Assembly: GCA_023453725.1 (NCBI GenBank) | Contig: JAEXTB010000124.1 | Location: 1-5,413 of the forward strand | Length of the DNA stretch: 5,413 bases | From: Bacillota bacterium | GTDB lineage: Bacteria > Bacillota > Clostridia > Christensenellales > CAG-138 | Reading direction: 5' to 3' | Shown: piece by piece, positions 1 to 5,413 of the stretch | How the letters are laid out: every line of letters begins with the position of its first letter | How positions within the stretch are numbered: the stretch's first letter is position 1 | Made by a program: the position numbers and the translations under genes | The notes under the pieces: generated by a model | Told to the model about the DNA's origin: nothing | What the model saw: only the letters and a program-made list of their open reading frames with translations | The model's database searches: none

Positions 1-92
1 AACTCCCTGCAGACTATGAACTGCCTGCCCCCGAGGCGATCACGCCCGCAAACATTGGCGAGTACGATTGGAAGACCTGGTCCTGGCTGTAA
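1..92 (+). CDS. C-terminal end of a probable sugar ABC transporter substrate-binding protein (5' end outside window)
   Basis: An open frame enters from the left edge (first whole codon at 3) and stops at TAA 90-92, giving 29 residues that end in DWKTWSWL. The tail contains the stretch ITPANIGEY. Periplasmic-binding proteins of the RbsB-like family often finish with a similar 'T-x-x-N-(V/I)-x-E-(Y/F)' segment after the last strand. A binding protein is also the component missing from the ATPase-permease pair found downstream on the same strand. In a Gram-positive cell it would be a lipoprotein on the outer face of the membrane that captures the sugar. The identification rests on a short tail plus gene order. 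The end of an unrelated operon gene cannot be excluded. Confidence 0.5.
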   Translation, partial: LPADYELPAPEAITPANIGEYDWKTWSWL

Positions 93-137
93 GCTTCAGG
101 CAATCGCAATCACAGACGTTTGGTAAAGCCATGCGGG

Positions 138-157
138 GGACGGGATACAGCCCGTCC
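138..157 (+). promoter_or_regulatory. Intercistronic hairpin between the upstream gene and the glycosidase-like gene
   Basis: GGACGGG (138-144) and CCCGTCC (151-157) are perfect reverse complements around the 6-nt loop ATACAG. The hairpin lies in the only sizeable gap of the window, 45 nt after the upstream stop and 12 nt before the ribosome binding site at 169. No run of T follows, so it is not a standard intrinsic terminator. It could be a partial attenuator or a 3'-end stabiliser that lets the upstream binding-protein gene be expressed more strongly than the rest of the operon, an arrangement known for transporter operons. The function is inferred; the pairing is seen directly. Confidence 0.5.
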
Positions 158-168
158 ACCGAACAAAT

Positions 169-173
169 GGAGG
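169..173 (+). promoter_or_regulatory. Ribosome binding site that decides the GTG start at 182
   Basis: GGAGG lies 8 nt before GTG 182, an ideal Shine-Dalgarno spacing. The earlier in-frame ATG codons at 68, 131 and 167 have nothing comparable: ATG 68 overlaps the upstream gene, and ATG 167 overlaps the GGAGG itself. Confidence 0.75.
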
Positions 174-181
174 TTCGAAAA

Positions 182-2278
182 GTGATTACTTTGTTTCCTG
201 AACCGAAATTTCTGCAGGAAAAGGACGGTGTATCCTCCTCGTTCCGTTCGCTGTGCCTCTCTTTTGAGGACCGCGCGAGCGCGGGGGATCTCCTTGCCAT
301 TGCAGACATGCGCTTTTGGAACTATAAGGACATTCAGGTCTGCGGCTGCGGCGTTTGTAAGGAAGGATATCCCGTTCATGTGGTGCGCGGGCTTACTGCT
401 CAAACCGAACGGGAAGACTTGTTCCGGGCACAGGGATATCAACTGGTCATCACAGAGCAGCAGGCAACATTGAACTATGAAAACAACGCCGGTTATATCA
501 ATGGTATTACCAGCTTAAAGGGACTTTTGATCAAGGACGGTGGAGCCTATCGGTTGCCGTGCTGCGAAATCGTCGATTACCCGTCGCTACCGGTACGCGC
601 AGTTGCGCCTACTTTCTCTTGGTACGCGGGCTATGGCAGGCTTGGGTTTGACAGCCAGCTTTGGGGCTATGACGAGTGGGTGGAATTCCTCAACGTCTGC
701 CTGGACAATAAAATCAACCAATTCAACATGGTCATGTATGGGTATTGGCCGTTTGAAATGGAGGCTTACCCGGAAACGGTACTTCGCAATGTGCCCATGA
801 AGATCTGGAATGCGGAAAACCGCAGATGGCTGACCGTCCGCTACACCCATCCCAACCTGGAGGAACCCTACCTTGACCGATTCATCCGGCTTGCACATAA
901 GCTGGAAGTTAAGATATTTGCCTATGTAGGGTTGAATTCCTACAACGGCGGTTACAGCATCAAGCATCCCGAGGCGCGGCAAAAGGCGCCGGATACCGGC
1001 GCGTTCCTCAACGACTTCGACTCTCTCTGCCTCAGCAGACCTGGTACGGTGGATTACATCCTGGACTGCATGAAGGAGATTGCGCGGCTGGGCTTTGATG
1101 GCTATACGCTCGAAGAATCCGAGGAAGGGTTCTGGTACTGCGAATGCGAGGGTTGCACGAAGCGTTGGCATGAAACCACTATTTCCCCTGTTGAGGCGAA
1201 GCACAAGGCCAACATGTGGCTGCTCAACCGTATCTATGAGGCGGTGCGCAGTGTCAATCCCGCAGCTGTTATCGGCATCCGCGCGTTCCGTCAGCCTCCG
1301 CTGGAAAAGGATCTCGCGTTCTTGGAGGAATGTGTCAATTCCATGCCCGATGACATCATGCTCTTCTGGGCGCCAGGGCTTTATGTGCCCGAGACGGAGT
1401 TCCTCAAGTGGTGCAATGCTTTCGGCAGGGATCGGATCTGGGCGAGGGATACTGAATCCAACTCCATTACATCTACAATGGGCCGGCTGTACAGGACATT
1501 TGAATCCAACATGATCCGCTATCACGATGAGACCAACGTACAGGTGATCGAGCGGGATATTGAGCAGCATATCGGCAGTGTAAATATGAAGGTTCACGGA
1601 ATCAACGGCTATATATTTGAATGGTATGGCCTGTTTATGCACCTGTTTGCGCACGGCAATTACGGGTGGGGATCCATGATGCCGCAGCATCAGTTCTTTG
1701 AACAGGTGTGTGCCTACAATTTTGGCGAGGAGATGGGCAAGAAGGTGCTCTATGTGATGCGGAATATGCTCACCATACATGAGAGCCAAATCCCGCTGTA
1801 CACCACACCTTTCCCGTTCCAGAAAAACAAGATCACAAATGCGGATATTTCAGCCATCAACGCCGCCAAGAAACTTCACCCGCATATTCTGGATCTGATT
1901 GAGGAACTTCAGGAGCGCTGCGATCAGGACCCGCATCTGCGTCCTTGGTTAACGCATTTTGACAAGCTTCATAACGCGCAGCGCCGGAATGCGGTGATTT
2001 ACGACCTGGTGCTTGCGGCGCTACGGTATGAAGACGAGTCGGATCCCGAAAAAAAAGATGCGATCCTTGATGAAATCCTGTATTTCAATGAGAAGGATTT
2101 TGATATCGCCAAAGAGATGTTTTTTGACATCAACCCGGTGTCCGAGACCGGCGTAAAGAGCTGTATGTTCCCGTATCACGAAATCAAGCGTCTGATCTAC
2201 AACATCAGGCATCCAGACGCACCGGATGATGACATTATCTGCTCCGGGATAGAAGCATTGGGTTGGTTATGGCTGTAA
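182..2278 (+). CDS. GH20-type accessory domain plus TIM-barrel glycosidase-like protein, cytoplasmic
   Basis: The protein has about 698 residues from GTG 182, chosen for its GGAGG at 169-173. From that start the chain opens with ITLFPEPK, like the usual beginning of GH20 domain-2 proteins. Residues about 1-135 resemble that zincin-like accessory domain: a QGYQLVI strand, a GYINGITSLKGLL helix and an EIVDYPSLPVRA exit (D132, Y133). From about 140 to 500 the pattern is that of a TIM barrel (GFDSQLWGYDEWVEF, NQFNMVMYGYW, KIFAYVGLN). An acidic cluster, LEESEEGFW (E311, E312, E314, E315), runs straight into C320-x-C322-x-x-C325. Later conserved-looking residues are H472 and E480-W481. The last 150 or so residues look helical. 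A second CxCxxC lies at C54, C56, C59. There is no signal peptide or membrane segment, so it should act in the cytoplasm. The classical GH20 HxGGDE motif is not visible, so catalytic residues and substrate are unknown. Co-location with a sugar importer and a 6-deoxy-sugar mutarotase suggests that it cleaves an imported glycoside. Alternatives are a member of an unassigned hexosaminidase-like, GH67-like or DUF4838-like group. Confidence 0.75.
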   Translation: MITLFPEPKFLQEKDGVSSSFRSLCLSFEDRASAGDLLAIADMRFWNYKDIQVCGCGVCKEGYPVHVVRGLTAQTEREDLFRAQGYQLVITEQQATLNYENNAGYINGITSLKGLLIKDGGAYRLPCCEIVDYPSLPVRAVAPTFSWYAGYGRLGFDSQLWGYDEWVEFLNVCLDNKINQFNMVMYGYWPFEMEAYPETVLRNVPMKIWNAENRRWLTVRYTHPNLEEPYLDRFIRLAHKLEVKIFAYVGLNSYNGGYSIKHPEARQKAPDTGAFLNDFDSLCLSRPGTVDYILDCMKEIARLGFDGYTLEESEEGFWYCECEGCTKRWHETTISPVEAKHKANMWLLNRIYEAVRSVNPAAVIGIRAFRQPPLEKDLAFLEECVNSMPDDIMLFWAPGLYVPETEFLKWCNAFGRDRIWARDTESNSITSTMGRLYRTFESNMIRYHDETNVQVIERDIEQHIGSVNMKVHGINGYIFEWYGLFMHLFAHGNYGWGSMMPQHQFFEQVCAYNFGEEMGKKVLYVMRNMLTIHESQIPLYTTPFPFQKNKITNADISAINAAKKLHPHILDLIEELQERCDQDPHLRPWLTHFDKLHNAQRRNAVIYDLVLAALRYEDESDPEKKDAILDEILYFNEKDFDIAKEMFFDINPVSETGVKSCMFPYHEIKRLIYNIRHPDAPDDDIICSGIEALGWLWL

Positions 2279-2318
2279 AGGGGCTGTAACACGGAAGGAG
2301 ATGGAGACCATTCATACG

Positions 2319-3854
2319 ATGAACGCAACCGCGGAGGCCGAACCGCGTATCCTTGAGCCCTTGATCGAGGTCAGGGGTTGTACGATGGAGTTTCCGGGCG
2401 TGAAAGCCTTGGACAACGTCAGCTTTACGCTGCTCCCCGGAGAATGCCATGCTCTAGTGGGCGAGAACGGCGCGGGGAAATCCACCCTCTCTAAATGCAT
2501 CACCGGCGAAAACCATATGACGGCAGGTGAGCTGTATGTGGAGGGCAAGAAAATAAAGCTTTCGTCCTACGGCATTCGGGAGTCCCAAAGCCTGGGCATT
2601 GCCATTGTGCATCAGGAATTCCAGCTGATGCCCGACATGAACGGGCTTGAAAACATATTTATGGGCCATTACGAGAGCAAAGGGCCGCTGGTAGATTGGA
2701 AGGCACTGCGCAAGCGGGCGGAGCAGCTCATGGACTTTTTGCAGTGCGATGTAAATCTCAATGTGCCTGTCCGGCAGCTGCGTACTGCAGAACGGCAGAT
2801 CGTCCAGCTGGCAAAGGCTGTTTTGACCAATCCCAGAATCATCATATTCGATGAATTGACGGCGGTATTGCAGGAGAAGGACATTGAGAACATTTTCCGC
2901 ATTATCCGCGTGCTCAAGGAAAAGGGGATGGGCATCATCTACATTTCCCACAGGCTGGATGAGATCATCGACTGCTGTGATTCCTATACGGTGCTCTGCG
3001 ATGGGAAATATGTTAACAGTGGCCGCGTAAAGGATATTGATAAACCGCAGCTCATTAAAATGATCATCGGGCGTGAGCTGACACAGGTGTATCCGCCCAT
3101 TCATCAGAAATTCGGCGATACGCTTCTGGAAATTAAGGGACTCACAGCGCCCAAAGCATTCCGGGATATCGACATTCACGTGCGTGCGGGGGAGGTCATC
3201 GGGATCGCAGGGCTGTTAGGTGCGGGGAAAACCGAGCTTGTACAGGCCATATTCGGCAACCACAAGGTGGTATCGGGTACGGTTAAGGTGCGGGGGAAAG
3301 AAGTCAAAATCAAGAATCCCTTGCAGGCTATCAGGCTCGGCTTTGGGTTGGTACCGGACGAACGCAGGACGTTGGGGCTGAATATGCTCTTTGACATCAA
3401 GGACAACACGACTCTACCGTCCTTAAATCGGTTTCGGAAGTGGGGTATTTTTCAAAACCATAGTGCTGAGGCGAAAGCTGCCTTCGAGTATAACGAGAAG
3501 CTGGAGCTCGCGTACTATTCGTTATGGCAAAACGTAAAAAAGCTCTCAGGTGGCAACCAGCAGAAGATTGTAATCGCCAAATGGATGCTCCGGGACTCGG
3601 AAATCTTCCTGATGGATGAACCCACCCGTGGCATCGATGTCGGCGCAAAGTTTGAGATTTATACGCTGATCAACGAGCTGACCAGGCAGGGCAAAGCGGT
3701 TATCCTTGTTTCTCAGGAGATGGAGGAACTCATCGGGCTTTGCAACAGGATCTACATCATGTTTGAAGGCACCATGATGGATGTGGTCGAGGGCGAGCGC
3801 AAGACCCAGGAAGTCATTATTAACAGCTTGTTAGGAGTAAACGAAAATGAGTAA
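2319..3854 (+). CDS. Sugar ABC transporter ATP-binding protein, two nucleotide-binding domains (RbsA/MglA/XylG type)
   Basis: This is the ATPase that powers a CUT2-type monosaccharide importer from the inner face of the membrane. From ATG 2319 it has 511 residues, a normal length for the family. Domain 1 has Walker A GENGAGKST (48-56, K54), a degenerate signature LRTAERQ starting at L154, Walker B FDELT (D178, E179, with L in place of the usual P) and H-loop H211. Domain 2 has GLLGAGKTE (K304), a canonical LSGGNQQ (409-415), Walker B MDEPTRG (D433, E434) and Q466 at the switch-histidine position. One good composite site (Walker A/B of domain 1 with signature of domain 2) and one degenerate site is the usual pattern here. 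The start is uncertain: ATG 2301 sits with no spacing against AAGGAG (2295-2300), while ATG 2319 has GGAG 12 nt upstream. The gene begins shortly after the glycosidase-like gene and overlaps the permease gene by 8 bp. The exact sugar cannot be read from an ATPase. Confidence 0.93.
   Translation: MNATAEAEPRILEPLIEVRGCTMEFPGVKALDNVSFTLLPGECHALVGENGAGKSTLSKCITGENHMTAGELYVEGKKIKLSSYGIRESQSLGIAIVHQEFQLMPDMNGLENIFMGHYESKGPLVDWKALRKRAEQLMDFLQCDVNLNVPVRQLRTAERQIVQLAKAVLTNPRIIIFDELTAVLQEKDIENIFRIIRVLKEKGMGIIYISHRLDEIIDCCDSYTVLCDGKYVNSGRVKDIDKPQLIKMIIGRELTQVYPPIHQKFGDTLLEIKGLTAPKAFRDIDIHVRAGEVIGIAGLLGAGKTELVQAIFGNHKVVSGTVKVRGKEVKIKNPLQAIRLGFGLVPDERRTLGLNMLFDIKDNTTLPSLNRFRKWGIFQNHSAEAKAAFEYNEKLELAYYSLWQNVKKLSGGNQQKIVIAKWMLRDSEIFLMDEPTRGIDVGAKFEIYTLINELTRQGKAVILVSQEMEELIGLCNRIYIMFEGTMMDVVEGERKTQEVIINSLLGVNENE
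3833..3837 (+). promoter_or_regulatory. Ribosome binding site of the permease gene, inside the end of the ATPase gene
   Basis: AGGAG lies 9 nt before ATG 3847 and inside the last codons of the ATPase gene. Together with the 8-bp gene overlap it supports translational coupling of ATPase and permease. Confidence 0.75.
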
Positions 3855-4824
3855 TCCGGTCATCGAAAGCAATACAAAACTCAAGCGCTATGACGGAGGG
3901 GTAAAGGCGTTTTTTCAGGAATGGATGATACTCCTCCTGTTTTTGGCTCTGTTTGCCATCTGCTGTATCAACCCGAATTTCCGCACCACCAATAACATTA
4001 TGAACGTGTTGCGCCAGGCCTCCTTTATCGCTATTATCTCAATGGGGCAATTCTTTGTCATACTGACCGGGAATATGGATATGTCCATTACGTCCATCAT
4101 CGGTATGGTATCCATTTTCTTTGCGGGATTTGCGGTAAATGTAGGTATGCCGGTGTGGCTTGCTGTGGTTCTTGTAATGCTGATGGCGGGGGCACTGGGC
4201 GTGATCAACGGCACGCTGGTGGTATACGGACGTCTGCCGTCCTTTATCGCAACGCTGGTGGTCATGAACATCATAAAGGGCGTCTACTTCATTTATTCGG
4301 GAGGCCTGCCTATCTCGGGCTTGCCTGAGTCTTTCAATTTCCTTGGCGCAGGATATGTAGGCTTTGTTCCTTTCCCGGTTATTTTGATGGTGATCATTGC
4401 TATCATTTTGCATATTGTTACAAGGCATACGGCTGTTGGGCGCAGCTTTTATGCAATCGGCGGCAACATCGAAGCCTCCAAGCTTTCCGGCATCAACGTG
4501 AAATTCATAGGAATACTTGCGTTTGTCCTGTGCGCTGTACTTTCCGCGATTGGCGCGCTCGGCCTTACCTCAAAAACGCTCTCCGGCAATGTGATGATCG
4601 GCGAAAACCTGCTCTTTGACGTCATGACCATCGTGGTACTTGGCGGCACTTCCCTAAGCGGCGGCCGCGGCCGGATTTTCGGCGTGGCGATCGGCGCGTT
4701 GTTCATACAGGTCATCAGCAACATCATGGTTTTGGAGAGCATCAATACCTTCTGGCAGTGGGTTGTCAAAGGGATCATTCTGCTCGCGGTTGTGCTGGTG
4801 GACTGCAATACTAAGCGCGATTGA
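3847..4824 (+). CDS. Sugar ABC transporter permease (RbsC-like, BPD_transp_2 family)
   Basis: This 325-residue integral membrane protein forms the sugar channel, probably as a homodimer, since no second permease follows. About ten hydrophobic segments can be traced, roughly at residues 26-42, 57-73, 80-97, 103-125, 132-150, 172-190, 218-240, 255-268, 276-295 and 301-319. Family marks are GNMDMSITSIIG (75-86, a variant of the usual GG-I-D-L-S-V-G-S), the cytoplasmic loop with VGRSFYAIGGNIEASKLSGI (197-216) and GGTSLSGGRGRIFG near 267-280. The start at ATG 3847 is supported by AGGAG at 3833 and overlaps the ATPase stop by 8 bp. The closeness to a rhamnose/fucose mutarotase gene suggests a 6-deoxy-hexose or a small glycoside of one as substrate. 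This is inference, because RbsC-type permeases look alike for many sugars. Confidence 0.94.
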   Translation: MSNPVIESNTKLKRYDGGVKAFFQEWMILLLFLALFAICCINPNFRTTNNIMNVLRQASFIAIISMGQFFVILTGNMDMSITSIIGMVSIFFAGFAVNVGMPVWLAVVLVMLMAGALGVINGTLVVYGRLPSFIATLVVMNIIKGVYFIYSGGLPISGLPESFNFLGAGYVGFVPFPVILMVIIAIILHIVTRHTAVGRSFYAIGGNIEASKLSGINVKFIGILAFVLCAVLSAIGALGLTSKTLSGNVMIGENLLFDVMTIVVLGGTSLSGGRGRIFGVAIGALFIQVISNIMVLESINTFWQWVVKGIILLAVVLVDCNTKRD

Positions 4825-4862
4825 AGCATGTACGGCAATACGGTGAAACGGGGTTCCGGGCA

Positions 4863-5183
4863 ATGAATACACGCAGGTTCTGCCAAAGGGCGTATCTGAA
4901 AAGCGAGAAGATTGAGGAATACAAAAAACTCCACGCGGCGGTATGGCCTGATGTAAAAAAGACCGTCGAAGCGTGTAATCTCTGCAATTACTCGATTTAC
5001 AGGATGGGCAATGAGGTTGTTTCGTATTTTGAGTATACGGGCGCGGATTACGAAAAGGACATGGAAAAGATGGCTGCGGACCCGGTGACCCAGCAGTGGT
5101 GGCAGCATACCAAGCCCTGCTTCCTGCGGCATGAGGAAGCGGTATATTACGAGGATATGGAAGAACTGTTCCATCAGGAGTAG
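4863..5183 (+). CDS. rhaM: L-rhamnose/L-fucose mutarotase family protein (RhaM/RhaU-like)
   Basis: This family (PF05336, formerly DUF718) interconverts alpha and beta anomers of L-rhamnose, or L-fucose in some members, in the cytoplasm so that the next enzyme receives the right form. The product has 106 residues from ATG 4863; E. coli RhaM has 104. Y20 and H24 in EEYKKLH line up with the active-site Tyr18 and His22 of E. coli RhaM, followed by the family's WP (W28, P29), and the Trp pair W79-W80 matches its conserved Trp pair. An in-frame TTG at 4821 would add 14 residues and overlap the permease stop as TTGA, but homology begins at NTRRFCQ, so ATG 4863 is preferred. Its ribosome binding site is weak (GGGG at 4850-4853), so translation may depend on ribosomes leaving the permease gene 38 nt upstream. 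Rhizobium rhamnose operons pair an ABC importer with a mutarotase (RhaU) in the same way. Rhamnose versus fucose cannot be decided here. Confidence 0.85.
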   Translation: MNTRRFCQRAYLKSEKIEEYKKLHAAVWPDVKKTVEACNLCNYSIYRMGNEVVSYFEYTGADYEKDMEKMAADPVTQQWWQHTKPCFLRHEEAVYYEDMEELFHQE

Positions 5184-5202
5184 GCATCCTTTCTTACCTA
5201 TC

Positions 5203-5210
5203 AAAGGAGA
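5203..5210 (+). promoter_or_regulatory. Ribosome binding site of the deacetylase-like gene
   Basis: AAAGGAGA stands 5 nt before ATG 5216, in the 32-nt gap after the mutarotase stop. It fixes the start of the truncated last gene. No terminator-like hairpin is seen in this gap, so the operon appears to continue. Confidence 0.8.
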
Positions 5211-5215
5211 TCAAT

Positions 5216-5413
5216 ATGAGTGAAAAAATGTATGCGATGATCGGCGTGGACATGGAAACGGATGTGGGTAGCTTTACGCCGTTCTATGAAGGCACCAAAA
5301 ACGCGACGCCGAATATGATTGCACTTTTTGATCAAAAAGGCATTCAGGCAACCTTTTATTTCACAGGGGAATGCGCCAGGGAAAATCCACATATCGCAAA
5401 ACTGGTTGTTGAC
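5216..5413 (+). CDS. Polysaccharide deacetylase (NodB-domain) family protein, N-terminal 66 residues only
   Basis: The open frame runs from ATG 5216 off the right edge of the window. The visible part starts MYAMIGVDMETD, then has a helix (NMIALFDQKGIQ) and the strand ATFYFTG (45-51). This order matches the NodB homology fold: a first strand ending in acidic residues, then 'lld..gi.ATFF.tG'. The first motif is D12-M-E-T-D16 rather than the common TFDD, resembling the D-x-E variant of some intracellular or capsule-associated members. Such enzymes remove N- or O-linked acyl groups from sugars using a divalent metal. The metal-binding His motif (HxxxH) would lie beyond the window. There is no signal peptide, so the protein probably acts in the cytoplasm. 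It may strip an acetyl or similar group from the imported sugar or from the product of the glycosidase-like enzyme, but amidase or other hydrolase activity is possible in this superfamily. Confidence 0.75.
   Translation, partial: MSEKMYAMIGVDMETDVGSFTPFYEGTKNATPNMIALFDQKGIQATFYFTGECARENPHIAKLVVD

Noticed and set aside
68..181. N-terminal extension of the glycosidase-like protein from ATG 68
   Set aside because: It overlaps the end of the upstream gene, lacks a ribosome binding site, and its residues look neither like a signal peptide nor like the family.
587..1789. Long (400-codon) open frame on the minus strand
   Set aside because: It lies wholly antisense to the glycosidase-like gene, whose frame has clear domain structure. 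The reverse product shows no recognisable motif.
2279..2318. Possible promoter or terminator between the glycosidase-like and ATPase genes
   Set aside because: The gap is about 40 nt or less. It shows only a ribosome binding site and no hairpin with a T-run or recognisable -35/-10 pair.
2454..3179. Minus-strand open frame of about 240 codons
   Set aside because: It is antisense to the ATPase gene, whose Walker and signature motifs fix the coding strand.
4662..4673. 12-bp GC palindrome CGGCCGCGGCCG
   Set aside because: It falls exactly on the conserved permease loop SGGRGR. Glycine and arginine codons explain it, and there is no sign of a regulatory role.
4449..5204. Minus-strand open frame of about 250 codons spanning two genes
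   Set aside because: It runs antisense across the permease and mutarotase genes, both of which have convincing family motifs on the plus strand.

Overview
The window holds part of a compact, one-directional (+ strand) carbohydrate-uptake and processing operon with almost no non-coding DNA. Moderate GC, strong purine-rich ribosome binding sites, overlapping genes and protein style suggest a Firmicute, probably an anaerobic Clostridia-type gut or rumen bacterium. That placement is inference, since no rRNA or marker gene is present.

Layout. (1) Positions 1-92 carry the last 29 codons of a gene that starts before the window. Its tail and position fit the sugar-binding lipoprotein of the transporter encoded downstream. 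(2) A gap of about 90 bp holds a perfect 7-bp GC-rich hairpin (138-157) and a strong ribosome binding site. (3) 182-2278 encodes a roughly 698-residue protein without a signal peptide. It looks like a GH20-type N-terminal accessory domain followed by a TIM-barrel glycosidase-like domain and a helical C-terminus. (4) 2319-3854 encodes a two-domain sugar ABC ATPase of the RbsA/MglA type. (5) 3847-4824 encodes its RbsC-type permease and overlaps the ATPase gene by 8 bp. (6) 4863-5183 encodes an L-rhamnose/L-fucose mutarotase-family protein. (7) 5216-5413 is the start of a NodB-type polysaccharide deacetylase-like gene cut off by the window end.

How the genes may work together (inference). The binding protein, ATPase and permease form a CUT2-type importer. 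The mutarotase beside it points to a 6-deoxy-hexose such as L-rhamnose or L-fucose. The glycosidase-like and deacetylase-like proteins show no export signal in what is visible, so the cell may take up a small glycoside, possibly acylated, and take it apart in the cytoplasm. The most unusual component is the glycosidase-like protein. It has two CxCxxC motifs, one beside an acidic cluster in the barrel, and no recognisable GH20 HxGGDE catalytic motif, so neither its reaction nor its substrate can be read from the sequence.
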